DNA of 64,000 bases from Rhodococcus sp. OK302 (GCF_002245895.1 NZ_NPJZ01000001.1:3570501-3634500); one strand, 5' to 3'. Shown: positions 18,072 to 27,241, numbered from the stretch's first letter. The notes: generated by a model not told the origin, from the letters alone. Translations and numbers: made by a program.

Positions 18072-18566
18072 GTGAGCGATCAACTCTCCATCGCCTTGAA
18101 GCGACTGGACCCAGAACTGCCGGTTCCACAGCGTGCGCATCCCGGGGATGCAGGCGTGGATCTGTGCTCCACCAGCGACGTCACCATCGAACCGGGTCGT
18201 CGTACCCTGGTGGGTACGGGCGTTGCGATCGCCTTGCCGATGGGAACTGTCGGACTCATTCATCCGCGTTCCGGGCTTGCCGCGAAGTCGGGTTTGTCCA
18301 TCGTGAACGCGCCCGGCACTGTCGACGCCGGCTACCGCGGCGAACTCAAGGTCTGCTTGATCAACCTTGATCCGGATACCGCGATCGAGATTCGCCGGGG
18401 TGACCGAATTGCGCAGCTCGTAGTCCAGCGCGTCGAGCTTCCGTTGTTCGTTGAGGTGGAGTCGCTCGATGACACCGCTCGCGGTACCGGTGGTCACGGT
18501 TCCAGCGGCGGACACGCGATACTCGACACTGGTACAGGTGTCAGTTCTGTCGGAGAGGGAGTCTGA
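18072..18566 (+). CDS. dut: dUTP diphosphatase (dUTPase)
   Basis: The enzyme has 164 residues and hydrolyses dUTP to dUMP and pyrophosphate, acting as a trimer. All five motifs are present: [38 protein letters not shown], and the C-terminal GTGGHGSSG that closes over the active site; the usual Phe of motif 5 is His here. The position matches Rv2697c. GTG 18072 is chosen, since upstream codons in this frame overlap the DUF3093 gene on the other strand. The DUF3710 gene begins 3 bases after the stop. Confidence 0.95.
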   Translation: MSDQLSIALKRLDPELPVPQRAHPGDAGVDLCSTSDVTIEPGRRTLVGTGVAIALPMGTVGLIHPRSGLAAKSGLSIVNAPGTVDAGYRGELKVCLINLDPDTAIEIRRGDRIAQLVVQRVELPLFVEVESLDDTARGTGGHGSSGGHAILDTGTGVSSVGEGV

Positions 18567-18569
18567 AAC

Positions 18570-19442
18570 ATGTTCGGACGTAAGAAGAAGGCAGAAGGCG
18601 ACGAGGAACCTACGGGTTTCTTCGGCGACGAGAACGAAAACTCGGATCAGGTCGAAGGAGACCTCGATTCCGTGAATACCGAAGAGGACTTCGACGCGGA
18701 GAGTGACGAGACCGAAGGTCCGTACGATTTTGCGGACATCGATTCCGAAGATCCCACGGTAGGCCGTGACGGTCAGCGACTCGATCTCGGGTCCGTCCTG
18801 GTGCCGATGCCTCCGGGCGGCCAACTGCAGGTGGAGATGGCACCCGACGGTTCACCACAGGCCGTGCATCTGGTCACCGAATACGGGCGGGTTACCGTCG
18901 CCGCATATGCGGCACCCAAGTCGCCTGGTCAGTGGCGTGAAGTTGTCAGCGAGTTGGCGCAGTCGCTGCGTGACGACAATTCGCCGGTCAGTATCGAGAA
19001 CGGCCCGTGGGGTCGCGAATTGGTAGCCGAAACAGCGGCGATGGACCTGCGTTTCATCGGCGTCGACGGTCCGCGCTGGATGGTGCGATGTGTCGTGGCG
19101 GGTCCCAGCGGATCGACCGCTGCCGGTACGCAATTGGTGGCCATGGCGCGTGAGATTCTGCGGGATACCGTTGTCAATCGTGGAACCGAACCGCATCCGG
19201 TTCGGACGCCGTTGCCGGTCGTACTGCCGCAGGTATTGGCCGAGCAGCTCGCGTCTGCACATGAGCAGCAGATGATTGCGCAGCAGCAGGCAGCGGCTCA
19301 GCAGCAGGTAGATCAGCAGCAGGCCGCAGCACAGCAGCAGGTCGATCAGCAGTCCGCCGCACAGCAGGAAGCCCCGGCGCAACCGGCTCCGCCGCAGAGA
19401 CGCGGCGAATCCGGTTCTGCCATGCAGCAATTGGGTCAGTAG
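18570..19442 (+). CDS. DUF3710 domain protein with Gln-rich tail
   Basis: The protein has 290 residues. An acidic N-terminal ~65 residues precede the DUF3710 core (LDLGSVLVPMPPGGQLQVEM to LVAMAREILRDTVV). A tail of ~50 residues is dominated by QQ and AQQQ repeats and ends RRGESGSAMQQLGQ. It corresponds to Rv2696c. It is probably translated with dut, 3 bases away, with GGAGAGGGAG inside the end of dut as its ribosome site. The function is unknown. The Gln/Ala repeats look variable in length. Confidence 0.85.
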   Translation: MFGRKKKAEGDEEPTGFFGDENENSDQVEGDLDSVNTEEDFDAESDETEGPYDFADIDSEDPTVGRDGQRLDLGSVLVPMPPGGQLQVEMAPDGSPQAVHLVTEYGRVTVAAYAAPKSPGQWREVVSELAQSLRDDNSPVSIENGPWGRELVAETAAMDLRFIGVDGPRWMVRCVVAGPSGSTAAGTQLVAMAREILRDTVVNRGTEPHPVRTPLPVVLPQVLAEQLASAHEQQMIAQQQAAAQQQVDQQQAAAQQQVDQQSAAQQEAPAQPAPPQRRGESGSAMQQLGQ

Positions 19443-19454
19443 AGAGCGCTTTTC

Positions 19455-20174
19455 TCAGGCACTCGCGGTGGTTTCGATCGCCGCGAGTGCCTTGACGCAT
19501 GTAGACCCCAGTATCGCGGGGTCCTGACCGATCTGTTCGAGCGTCAGGGTTCCGACGTGGGCGTGGGGGAGCGCTGCTGCCCATTCGTACGCAATCGCCG
19601 AGGGATGAACCGGATCGTCGACGGCTGAGGCAATGCCCACCGGGACACCGATTTTCGACATGGCGGCTACGGTCAGCCCGCTGTATGTCGAGGCTTCGTC
19701 GAGTGCACAGGGCAGATCCGGCCACTGCGAACGCCACGAGCGCTCCAGTTCCCGTCCCAGCCAGGCCGGGCTGGATGCGAGCATCGCTGCAATCACCGAT
19801 TCCAGGCCCTCGCTGCGTAACTGGGATGCCGTGAACCGTGCGCTTGCTGCAGCCGGCGCCTCGTCGGGTGCTCCGGTCCAGGCCGGCAGGGCGGCCAACA
19901 CGCCCGACGTCAAAGTCGGATTACGGGCGGCCCACTGCAATGCGACGGCCGCTCCGATGGACACACCGCCGACCAGGATCGGGCCGTATTCTGCTGCAGC
20001 GGCATCCATCGCCTCGAGGTAGCTGTCGACGACACGCCGGGGGTCCGGTTCGATTGCGACAGTGAGCACACTTCGGGCATCGAGTGGACCACGGAACGCC
20101 CGCTCGGCGAAGTGTGCGTCGGAGCCTGTACCAGGGAGAACGACGGCAACGGTGGGGGATTGTGTGAGCACCAT
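19455..20174 (-). CDS. Alpha/beta-hydrolase family protein
   Basis: This 239-residue protein has an alpha/beta-hydrolase pattern. VLPGTGSDA lies near the oxyanion region, the nucleophile elbow is GGVSIGAAVAL (Ser near residue 72), and DDPVHP and a late histidine may complete the triad. The position matches Rv2695. No signal peptide is seen. The substrate is unknown. The start at 20174 is the first plausible ATG; the gene is divergent from the OB-fold gene. Confidence 0.75.
   Translation of the reverse strand: MVLTQSPTVAVVLPGTGSDAHFAERAFRGPLDARSVLTVAIEPDPRRVVDSYLEAMDAAAAEYGPILVGGVSIGAAVALQWAARNPTLTSGVLAALPAWTGAPDEAPAAASARFTASQLRSEGLESVIAAMLASSPAWLGRELERSWRSQWPDLPCALDEASTYSGLTVAAMSKIGVPVGIASAVDDPVHPSAIAYEWAAALPHAHVGTLTLEQIGQDPAILGSTCVKALAAIETTASA
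19457..19492. terminator. Possible hairpin terminator overlapping the hydrolase stop codon
   Basis: A 12-bp stem (19457-19468 and 19481-19492) with a 12-base loop lies 15 bases after the DUF3710 stop and inside the end of the opposing hydrolase gene. No T tract follows, so this is a modest call. Confidence 0.4.
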
Positions 20175-20311
20175 GACTTGATCTTGCCCGGTGCCTCCAT
20201 ATCGCCGACCGACCGGTGTGGTTACCCGACCGTATTGGGGCTACAGTGGCGATCACACAGCCCTTCAGTGACGCGAAACCCGTGCGTCACATTTGTTCGC
20301 AGGAGCGCGCA

Positions 20312-20686
20312 ATGGCACCCGCCGCCGCAGGATATTTTCGCCGATTGACCCGTCGTCTCACCGAGGACATCGATCAGTTGGATGCCCAGGAAATGACCGA
20401 GTCCATCGAGGCTTCGGGAGGCCAGAAGGCATGCGATTGCCGTCGCGGTGAAGAAGTCACGATGGTGGGTCGACTGCGAAGCGTCGACGCGTGTCCCAAG
20501 TCGGGCAATGCAAGCATCGAGGCGGAGTTCTTCGACGGGACCGAAGTAATCAATCTGGTCTGGATCGGCCGCCGCCGCATTCCCGGCATCGAAACCGGAA
20601 AGACCCTGCTGGTCCGTGGCCGTGTAGGCGAGCGGGATGGTCGTAAGGCGATCTTCAACCCCTATTACGAACTGCGCGGAGAGTAG
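20312..20686 (+). CDS. OB-fold nucleic-acid-binding domain protein
   Basis: The product has 124 residues. After ~40 residues with a helical start, an OB-fold follows (EEVTMVGRLRSV to LLVRGRVGERDGRKAIFNPY). The strand VINLVWIGRRRIPGIETG is typical of tRNA-anticodon-type OB domains. It corresponds to Rv2694c. AGGAG 7 bases before ATG 20312 supports the start. The DUF3159 gene follows after 50 bases. The function is unknown. Confidence 0.82.
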   Translation: MAPAAAGYFRRLTRRLTEDIDQLDAQEMTESIEASGGQKACDCRRGEEVTMVGRLRSVDACPKSGNASIEAEFFDGTEVINLVWIGRRRIPGIETGKTLLVRGRVGERDGRKAIFNPYYELRGE

Positions 20687-20736
20687 ACGCGCACCGCATT
20701 CGTCGCGAACGCAGACGGATGTGGCACCCTCGACAG

Positions 20737-21417
20737 GTGACTGAACCAAAACAGCAATCGATCATGGACCAACTCGGCGGATTGAGTGGTCTGATCTACA
20801 CCTCGGTGCCGATTCTGATTTTTGTCCCGGTCAACAGCATCTGGAACCTGACCGCCGCAATTTGGGCGGCATTGGGCGTGGCCGTGTTGATCGCGGCGTG
20901 GCGAGTGTTCCGCAAAGAATCGATCCAGCCCGCAGTCTCGGGTGTTCTCGGCGTCGGTGTGTCCGCATTCATCGCGTACCGAACCGGAGATGCCAAGGGC
21001 TACTTCCTTTTCGGCATCTACACCAGCCTTGCCTACGGCGCTGCGTTCGTGTTGTCGATCGTGGTGCGATGGCCTTTGGTAGGCATCATCTGGGGATTTC
21101 TCAACGGTCACGGAAATCTGTGGCGTCAACACCCCCGTGCCGTGCGGTTCTACGACATCGCCACAGCGGCATGGGCGTTGGTGTTCGGCGCCCGGTACCT
21201 GGTGCAGTCGCAGTTGTACGACACCGATCACACGGGATGGCTTGCCATCGCCCGTATCGCGATGGGGTGGCCGCTCACCGGACTCGCATTGCTGGTCACC
21301 ATTTGGGCTGTGCGCAAAGCAGATCGGATCGTTGAGCCCTCACCCACCGAAGAGTTCGACGAGGCTGACGGTAGCGATGTGGCGGACGACGACCCGGATC
21401 GCCGCGACCTCAGCTGA
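20737..21417 (+). CDS. DUF3159 membrane protein
   Basis: The protein has 226 residues with about six membrane segments (for example LIYTSVPILIFVPVNSI, FLFGIYTSLAYGAAFVLSIV and WPLTGLALLVTIWAV). An acidic tail ends it. This is the DUF3159 family (Rv2693c), of unknown function. GTG 20737 (VTEPKQ) is chosen; the first true ATG is 15 codons on. It probably forms an operon with the OB-fold gene. The end overlaps the convergent GNAT gene by 8 bases. Confidence 0.82.
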   Translation: MTEPKQQSIMDQLGGLSGLIYTSVPILIFVPVNSIWNLTAAIWAALGVAVLIAAWRVFRKESIQPAVSGVLGVGVSAFIAYRTGDAKGYFLFGIYTSLAYGAAFVLSIVVRWPLVGIIWGFLNGHGNLWRQHPRAVRFYDIATAAWALVFGARYLVQSQLYDTDHTGWLAIARIAMGWPLTGLALLVTIWAVRKADRIVEPSPTEEFDEADGSDVADDDPDRRDLS

Positions 21418-21694
21418 CGAGGTCTTGATACTCCGGGTGCTTGCCGAGGTACTTCACGACGTACGGGCATACCGGGTGAACCTTGAGGCCGCGCGCTCGA
21501 AGCTGGTCCAGGGCACTGCCGACGAGAACGGCGGCAAGCCCCAGACCTTCGTGCTCCGGATAGATCTCGGTGTGATTGAACGAGAGCACATCACCGGAGG
21601 TGGTGTAGTCCTCGATGCCGGCCAAAGTCCCGTCGACATGAATTTCGAAGCGACTCTGCGTCGGATTGTCGGTGACTATCGTGTTTCCGGTCAT
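21410..21694 (-). CDS. Short GNAT N-acetyltransferase (YjdJ type)
   Basis: The protein has 94 residues and matches the short COG2388 (YjdJ-like) acetyltransferase family. It has FEIHVDGTLAGIEDY, a conserved SFNHTEIYPEHEGLGLAAVL (acetyl-CoA loop), and HPVCPYVVKYLGKHPEY. These proteins have a minimal GNAT fold that places a cysteine near the CoA. The acceptor is unknown. It lies 18 bases after the TrkA pair in the same direction and may be co-transcribed. Confidence 0.82.
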   Translation of the reverse strand: MTGNTIVTDNPTQSRFEIHVDGTLAGIEDYTTSGDVLSFNHTEIYPEHEGLGLAAVLVGSALDQLRARGLKVHPVCPYVVKYLGKHPEYQDLVS

Positions 21695-21712
21695 GCGATT
21701 GCCCTCTCGTTG

Positions 21713-22375
21713 TCAGCTGTTGAGACGAAGTGCGTTGCGTAGTAGATCCTCGGCGTCCACGGCTGCCACGAACAGGAGTTCGTCGCCGCCTTCGATCGGA
21801 TCGTCCATCTGGGGCACGATGACTCGGCCACCGCGCAGAATCGTGACCAACGCGCAGTCCCGCGGAAGTTCGAGACGCTTGACAGGCTTGCCGGCCAGCG
21901 GCGTGTTGTCGGGCAACGTGATTTCGACGAGGTTGGCCTGCCCCTGACGCAGCGTCATCAGTTTGACGAGATCACCGACCGACACGGCTTCTTCGACGAG
22001 CGAGGCGAGCATTCGGGGAGTGGACACCGCGACGTCGACACCCCAGGACTCGTCGAACAGCCACTCGTTGCGAGGATCGTTGACGCGGGCGACGACGCGC
22101 CGAACACCGAATTCGGTTTTTGCGAGCAAGCTCAGAACCAAATTGGCTTTGTCGTCACCGGTTGCGGCGATGACAACCTCGTACGATTCGAGGGCCGCGT
22201 CTTCGAGTCGGCTCAGTTCGCAGGCGTCAGCATGGATCCAGGTGGCTTCGGGCACGGATTCAGGCTCGATGTGCTCGAGTTTGCGTTCGATCAACATGAC
22301 GTCGTGTGCGCTACGAATGAGCTCACGCGCAATCGAGCGACCTACGGCACCTGCGCCGGCGATGGCAACCTTCAC
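21713..22375 (-). CDS. ceoC: TrkA family K+ uptake protein CeoC-like
   Basis: The cytoplasmic protein has 220 residues with an N-terminal RCK/TrkA-N Rossmann domain (VAIAGAGAVGRSIARELI) and a C-terminal TrkA-C domain (NLVEITLPDNTPLAGKPVKR). It binds NAD(H) or other nucleotides and gates a Trk-type K+ channel. With the next gene it matches the ceoB-ceoC pair of M. tuberculosis (Rv2691-Rv2692). No Trk membrane subunit lies nearby. It is 70 bases downstream of its partner. Confidence 0.85.
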   Translation of the reverse strand: MKVAIAGAGAVGRSIARELIRSAHDVMLIERKLEHIEPESVPEATWIHADACELSRLEDAALESYEVVIAATGDDKANLVLSLLAKTEFGVRRVVARVNDPRNEWLFDESWGVDVAVSTPRMLASLVEEAVSVGDLVKLMTLRQGQANLVEITLPDNTPLAGKPVKRLELPRDCALVTILRGGRVIVPQMDDPIEGGDELLFVAAVDAEDLLRNALRLNS

Positions 22376-22445
22376 CTTGATTTTCCAATCACGTTGTTAT
22401 GCAGCGACAGTGGCTGCGGGTTCGGATCAGTCACAGCAGTCGGCA

Positions 22446-23111
22446 TCAGTCGTCGCTCGGCGGCGGATTGCCGGCAAGGGCGATGGCTTCGGCGACAGTA
22501 CCGGACACGGCAGCCACGTACACCTGATCGTCGGCCTGGATCACGGTCTTGCGATCGGGGAGGATTCCGGTGCCGAATCGAATGATGAACGAGACACGCG
22601 AATTGGTCGCCTTCTCCAGGACCGCGACAGGCTTGCCGGCCCAATCCTCGTGGAGGGCAAGTTCGGTGATCGCCACGGTGCCGGACGGATCACGCCACTT
22701 CGCTGTCTGGCTCTCCTTGGTCAAGGTGTGCAGGAATCGGTCCGTCGACCACGGAACAGTGGCGACGGTGGGGATGCCCAGACGCTCGTAGACGGCGGCG
22801 CGTTTCGCGTCGTAGATTCGGGCGACGACGCGCTCGACGCCGAATATCTCGCGCGCGACTCGCGCTGCGATGATGTTGGAATTATCACCGGACGAGACGG
22901 CAGCGAAGGCGTCGGCGCGTTCGATACCTGACCGAATCAGTACGTCGCGGTCGAATCCCATACCGAGAACCTTGGTTCCGGGGAAATCGTGGTCGAGACG
23001 CAGAAATGAGCTTTGATCGCGGTCGATGACCGCAACTTCGTGTCCGATCCTGGTCAGAGATGCGGCGAGGGAAGATCCCACACGGCCACACCCCATGATG
23101 ACGACATACAC
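22446..23111 (-). CDS. ceoB: TrkA family K+ uptake protein CeoB-like
   Basis: The protein has 221 residues with a TrkA-N domain (VVIMGCGRVGSSLAASL) and a TrkA-C domain (ITELALHEDWAGKPVAVLEK). It is a paralogue of the downstream gene and is probably its partner in gating K+ uptake. The start is GTG at 23111. It is divergent from the APC permease over 172 bases, as in M. tuberculosis. Confidence 0.85.
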   Translation of the reverse strand: MYVVIMGCGRVGSSLAASLTRIGHEVAVIDRDQSSFLRLDHDFPGTKVLGMGFDRDVLIRSGIERADAFAAVSSGDNSNIIAARVAREIFGVERVVARIYDAKRAAVYERLGIPTVATVPWSTDRFLHTLTKESQTAKWRDPSGTVAITELALHEDWAGKPVAVLEKATNSRVSFIIRFGTGILPDRKTVIQADDQVYVAAVSGTVAEAIALAGNPPPSDD

Positions 23112-23283
23112 GCCCTACTCCGTTCATGGACTTCTCGGCGAGATTGCACGCCGAAACGAACGGTACATCGCTTGGCGGGAAGAGCAAGTTTCGACTGGCA
23201 CAAGGTGGCCGCGTTCGGGGTCGTTTATGGGCAGTTCCACTACTGATGACTCGAATTCGCGTCGGACGGCTTACGCTTTGCTC

Positions 23284-25278
23284 GTGTCTAAGCTCTCGAC
23301 CGCTACCAAGCGGCTCCTGCTCGGTCGGCCGTTCCGAAGCGACAAACTCGGGCACACGCTGCTACCCAAGCGGATTGCGCTACCTGTCTTCGCTTCTGAC
23401 GCCATGTCGTCCGTCGCCTACGCCCCCGAAGAGATCTTCTTGGTTCTCTCCGTTGCGGGCATTTCTGCCTACGCCTACACGCCGTGGATCGGCTTGTCCG
23501 TCGCGATCGTGATGGCTGTGGTCGTCGCCAGCTACCGCCAGAATGTTCACGCGTACCCCTCCGGTGGTGGCGACTACGAGGTTGCGACGGTCAACCTCGG
23601 TCCGACCGCAGGCCTGACGGTCGGTAGTGCCCTGATGGTCGACTACGTGCTCACGGTTGCCGTGTCGATCTCGTCAGCTGCATCCAATATCGGTTCGGCC
23701 TTGCCGTTCGTGGCCCAGCACAAGGTGTTGTTCGCGGTCGTTGCGATCGTGCTGTTGACTGCGGTGAATCTGCGCGGTATTCGGGAATCGGGGACGGCAT
23801 TCGCGATTCCGACCTATGCGTTCATCGTCGGCATGTTCTTGATGCTCGGTTGGGGGTTCTTCAGGATCTACGTGCTCGGCGACGACGTCAAGGCCGAGTC
23901 GTCGTCCTTCACACTCGACGCCGAAGACACTAACCTCTACGGTATTGCCTTCGCGTTCTTGATTGCGCGTGCGTTCTCGTCGGGTTGCGCGGCGCTGACC
24001 GGTGTCGAGGCGATCAGCAACGGTGTACCGGCTTTCGAGAAGCCGAAGTCCCGGAACGCCGCAACGACGCTGCTACTGCTCGGAACTTTTGCGATCACGC
24101 TGCTGATGGGCATCATTATTCTGGCGCAGAAGATCGGCATCGTCTACGCGCACAATCCCGAAGAGCAGTTGGTCGGAGCCCCGGAGGGTTACCACCAGAA
24201 GACTCTGATCGCGCAGATTGCAGAGGCGGTGTTCAACGGCTTCCCGATCGGGTTCTTCTTCATTGCAATCGTGACGGCGCTGATCCTCGTTTTGGCGGCC
24301 AACACAGCTTTCAACGGTTTCCCGGTTCTGGGTTCCATCCTCGCGCAGGATCGCTACCTGCCTCGTCAGTTGCACACTCGCGGTGACCGGTTGGCGTTCA
24401 GCAACGGAATCCTGTTCCTGTCCGGAGCTGCAATTGCATTCGTGGTGGTTTTCGGCGCGGAGGTCACCAAACTGATTCAGCTCTACATCGTCGGTGTGTT
24501 CGTCTCGTTCGTGCTCAGCCAGACCGGCATGATCAAGCACTGGACGCGTCATCTGAAGTCCGAGACGGACAAGTCTCAGCGCGCCAAGATGCAGCGCTCG
24601 CGCGTGATCAACTCGATCGGCCTCGCCATGACCGGTGCGGTTCTGATCATCGTGCTGATCACCAAGTTCGCAGCCGGCGCTTGGATCGCTATCGTTGCCA
24701 TGATCGCGATCTTCTGTGTCATGAAGATGATCCGGCGCCACTACGACAGCGTCGCAACCGAACTCGAAGAGCAGGAATGGGACGGCGTTCTGCCGAGCCG
24801 CACGCATTCGATCGTGCTCGTCTCGAAGCTGCACATGCCGACCATGCGCGCTCTCGCCTATGCCCGCGCTACTCGGCCGGACACGTTGGAGGCAATCACC
24901 GTCAACGTCGACGAACCTGACACCCGAGCCTTGGTGCGTCAGTGGGAGAAGAGCGACGTCACTGTGCCGCTCAAGGTGATCGAATCGCCGTACCGCGAAA
25001 TCACGAAGCCGGTTCTCGACTACGTCAACCGGGTACGACGCGATTCACCGCGCGATGTCGTGACCGTGTTCATTCCGGAATACGTGGTGGGGCATTGGTG
25101 GGAGCAGATCCTGCACAACCAGAGTGCTTTGCGACTGAAGAGCCGTTTGCTCTTCCAGCCCGGCGTGATGGTGACGAGCGTGCCGTGGCAGTTGAACTCG
25201 TCGGAGAAGGCGAAGCCTCTCGACCTTGAAAAGACAGCGGGAGCGACCCGGCGCGGGTTCGACGCTGGAGAACCCTGA
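23284..25278 (+). CDS. APC superfamily amino acid/K+ permease
   Basis: The protein has 664 residues with about 12 membrane helices. It starts with LGRPFRSDKLGHTLLPKRI and ALPVFASDAMSSVAYAPEE, the hallmark of the Rv2690c-type permeases. A soluble C-terminal region of ~180 residues (HSIVLVSKLHMPTMRALAYA) resembles a universal stress-type domain. Related proteins (KimA type) carry K+, and the neighbouring ceoBC pair makes K+ uptake plausible. GTG 23284 is preferred over earlier in-frame starts because homology begins there. It is followed 41 bases on by the TRAM methyltransferase. Confidence 0.85.
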   Translation: MSKLSTATKRLLLGRPFRSDKLGHTLLPKRIALPVFASDAMSSVAYAPEEIFLVLSVAGISAYAYTPWIGLSVAIVMAVVVASYRQNVHAYPSGGGDYEVATVNLGPTAGLTVGSALMVDYVLTVAVSISSAASNIGSALPFVAQHKVLFAVVAIVLLTAVNLRGIRESGTAFAIPTYAFIVGMFLMLGWGFFRIYVLGDDVKAESSSFTLDAEDTNLYGIAFAFLIARAFSSGCAALTGVEAISNGVPAFEKPKSRNAATTLLLLGTFAITLLMGIIILAQKIGIVYAHNPEEQLVGAPEGYHQKTLIAQIAEAVFNGFPIGFFFIAIVTALILVLAANTAFNGFPVLGSILAQDRYLPRQLHTRGDRLAFSNGILFLSGAAIAFVVVFGAEVTKLIQLYIVGVFVSFVLSQTGMIKHWTRHLKSETDKSQRAKMQRSRVINSIGLAMTGAVLIIVLITKFAAGAWIAIVAMIAIFCVMKMIRRHYDSVATELEEQEWDGVLPSRTHSIVLVSKLHMPTMRALAYARATRPDTLEAITVNVDEPDTRALVRQWEKSDVTVPLKVIESPYREITKPVLDYVNRVRRDSPRDVVTVFIPEYVVGHWWEQILHNQSALRLKSRLLFQPGVMVTSVPWQLNSSEKAKPLDLEKTAGATRRGFDAGEP

Positions 25279-25319
25279 ACAAATGATTGATTCGAATATG
25301 GAACGGCAGGCGTAGTTCG

Positions 25320-26597
25320 TTGAGTGAGAATTGGACCGGGCAGACTTTCGAGGCTGATTTGGGAAAGCCCGGGCACGGCGGGTTTGTCGTCGCCCGCCAC
25401 GAGGGGCGTGTGGTGTTCGTCCGCCACGGTTTGCCGGGGGAGCGGGCACTGGTTCGGGTGACGGAGGACAAGGGCGGTTCGTTTGCCCGCGCCGACGCAA
25501 TCTCGATCCTCGAGGCTTCCCCGCACCGAATTGATCCGACCTGTCCCATCGCGGGGCCGGGGGGCGCGGGTTGCTGCGACTACTCGCATGCAGACCTGCA
25601 GATCCAGCGAGAGATGAAGTCTTCGGTGGTACGCGAGCAACTTCAGCGACTGGCCGGCGTCGAATCGGATGTCGATGTCGAGGAGTTGCCCGGAACCGGC
25701 GACGGCACCGGATGGCGGACACGCGTTCGCCTGGCCGTCGACGGAAACGGTGAAGCCGGTTACCACGGTTACCGCAGCAACAAAATCGTGACGGATCTGC
25801 GCTGCACGCAGATCGAGCAGCGTGCGTACGACGGTTTGGCGGGTCCGCAGTGGACGCCGGGCAGCGAACTGCAGGTGGTTCTCGATTCTGCGGGCGCGAC
25901 GCATGTTGTCGAGATCAGCGCGCCGAGGGTATCGAAGGCAGGGCGCGGCGCACCGGGTCGACGCGGAGCGACAGCACGCCGCGCCGCTAGCAGTGGGCCT
26001 CGGAAAACCCGGGTTGCTCTGGGCAGTGACACGGTGCTCGAGCGCGTCGGATCCCGGGAGTGGGCGCTGTCCGCCACCGGTTTCTGGCAGGCGCATCGTG
26101 GTGCGGCCCAAGCGTATTCACAGGTCGTGCGGGACTGGGCCGGCGTGGATTCCGGAGCTACGGCGTGGGATCTGTACGGCGGAGTCGGTGTGTTCGCAGC
26201 GGTTCTGGCTGATCTTGTCGGTCCGACCGGCGTCGTGGAATCCGTCGAGTTTTCCGCGCAAGCCGTCAAGGATGGTCGGGCGGCGTTGTCCGATCTCGAG
26301 CAGGTCCGATTCCACAGTGAGCGGGTCGAGAAGATCGTGGGCGCTGCTGCTCCGTTGGCACCCTCGCCGGGGGTTGTGGTGTTGGACCCTCCGCGCGCCG
26401 GCGCGGGCCGCGCCGTGGTGGAGGCGATCGCGTCGACCGGTACCGAGCGGGTAATCCATATCGGGTGTGACCCGGCGTCGTTCGGCCGCGACATCGGCCT
26501 CTATCTGGAACAGGGTTTCCGGCTCGGTGGACTGCGGGCTTTCGACGCGTTCCCGCAGACTCATCACGTGGAGTGCGTCGCGCTGCTGGAGCGCTGA
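25320..26597 (+). CDS. TRAM-domain 23S rRNA/tRNA uridine-C5 methyltransferase family
   Basis: The enzyme has about 425 residues and is of the TrmA/RlmD type. An N-terminal TRAM domain (HGGFVVARHEGRVVFVRHGL) binds RNA. A cysteine cluster follows (CPIAGPGGAGCCDYSH) that may ligate iron-sulfur. The SAM site is WDLYGGVGVFAAVLAD, LDPPRAGAG is the catalytic Asp motif, and HIGCDPASFGRD carries the nucleophilic Cys. It corresponds to Rv2689c. The start is uncertain; TTG at 25320 with GGCAGG upstream gives the best fit, and another TTG lies at 25287. Confidence 0.86.
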   Translation: MSENWTGQTFEADLGKPGHGGFVVARHEGRVVFVRHGLPGERALVRVTEDKGGSFARADAISILEASPHRIDPTCPIAGPGGAGCCDYSHADLQIQREMKSSVVREQLQRLAGVESDVDVEELPGTGDGTGWRTRVRLAVDGNGEAGYHGYRSNKIVTDLRCTQIEQRAYDGLAGPQWTPGSELQVVLDSAGATHVVEISAPRVSKAGRGAPGRRGATARRAASSGPRKTRVALGSDTVLERVGSREWALSATGFWQAHRGAAQAYSQVVRDWAGVDSGATAWDLYGGVGVFAAVLADLVGPTGVVESVEFSAQAVKDGRAALSDLEQVRFHSERVEKIVGAAAPLAPSPGVVVLDPPRAGAGRAVVEAIASTGTERVIHIGCDPASFGRDIGLYLEQGFRLGGLRAFDAFPQTHHVECVALLER

Positions 26598-26663
26598 CCA
26601 CTCTTTTTCTGTATCGCTGCAACGGCTGTGACGCTTATCGCGTCGTCAGCCGTTGCTTGCGTT

Positions 26664-26687
26664 ACGCAACTAATTGTATAGTTGCGT
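26664..26687. promoter_or_regulatory. Operator/promoter of the MarR-MFS operon
   Basis: A 9-bp inverted repeat ACGCAACTA-N6-TAGTTGCGT is flanked by an outer CTTGC/GCAAG pair. It overlaps a TATAGT -10 (26677-26682) that sits 18 bases after TTGCTT. This is a classic arrangement for autorepression by the MarR protein just downstream. Confidence 0.75.
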
Positions 26688-26729
26688 TCTGCAAGTAGTT
26701 TTCTCGTAGAACATTCTCAGGGGTACGCG

Positions 26730-27236
26730 ATGTCTGTACAGCCCGAAACGGCGCAAGCACTTGTCGACACAGTTTTCCTGTTCGGCAGGTCATTACGGGC
26801 AGTGGTCACGGCAAGCGCTGAAAATGTGTTGCCCCCGGCGCTGGTCAGTGTGTTGTTCATGCTGGCAGTGCGAGGGGAGTGCCGGCAGAACGAGTTGGCT
26901 GCGGACCTCTGTGTCAGTCAGTCCTCACTCAGCCGGCAGATGTCGGACCTCGTGGACGCCGGGTACGTCGAGAGAAGCCCCGACCCCGCGGATAAGCGGG
27001 CATTCCGCATCCGAGTATCGGAAGCGGGCCATGAGGTTCTCGAGGAAACGAAACAACGGCGTGCGGCGCGATTGCGCAGCATGCTCGAAGACTGGAGCCA
27101 GGAAGAGGCCGCGGCTGCATTGTCGTCGCTGAAACGTCTCAACGAGACATTCAGCGCCACGATCCATCGAGAGGCCTCACCTGCATCTCTGCGCCCGGCA
27201 TTGCCGATCGCAGGCGTAGAAACTATTGGGAGATAA
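26730..27236 (+). CDS. MarR family transcriptional regulator
   Basis: The protein has 168 residues and a winged helix: the recognition helix lies in NELAADLCVSQSSLSRQMSDL and the wing in DPADKRAFRIRVSEAG. Long helices at both ends suit dimerisation. ATG 26730 has CAGGGG upstream. The MFS gene begins 5 bases after the stop, so the two form an operon. By analogy with EmrR and MarR it should repress its own operon and release it on binding a drug-like ligand. Confidence 0.88.
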   Translation: MSVQPETAQALVDTVFLFGRSLRAVVTASAENVLPPALVSVLFMLAVRGECRQNELAADLCVSQSSLSRQMSDLVDAGYVERSPDPADKRAFRIRVSEAGHEVLEETKQRRAARLRSMLEDWSQEEAAAALSSLKRLNETFSATIHREASPASLRPALPIAGVETIGR

Positions 27237-27241
27237 CGAAC

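Noticed and set aside
19261..19380. CAG-rich repeat as a possible microsatellite or CRISPR
   Set aside because: It is the Gln/Ala-coding tail of the DUF3710 protein, in frame, with no spacers of equal length.
23026..23283. N-terminal extension of the APC permease
   Set aside because: It overlaps ceoB on the other strand, and homology of the family begins at VSKLSTATKRLLLG (23284).
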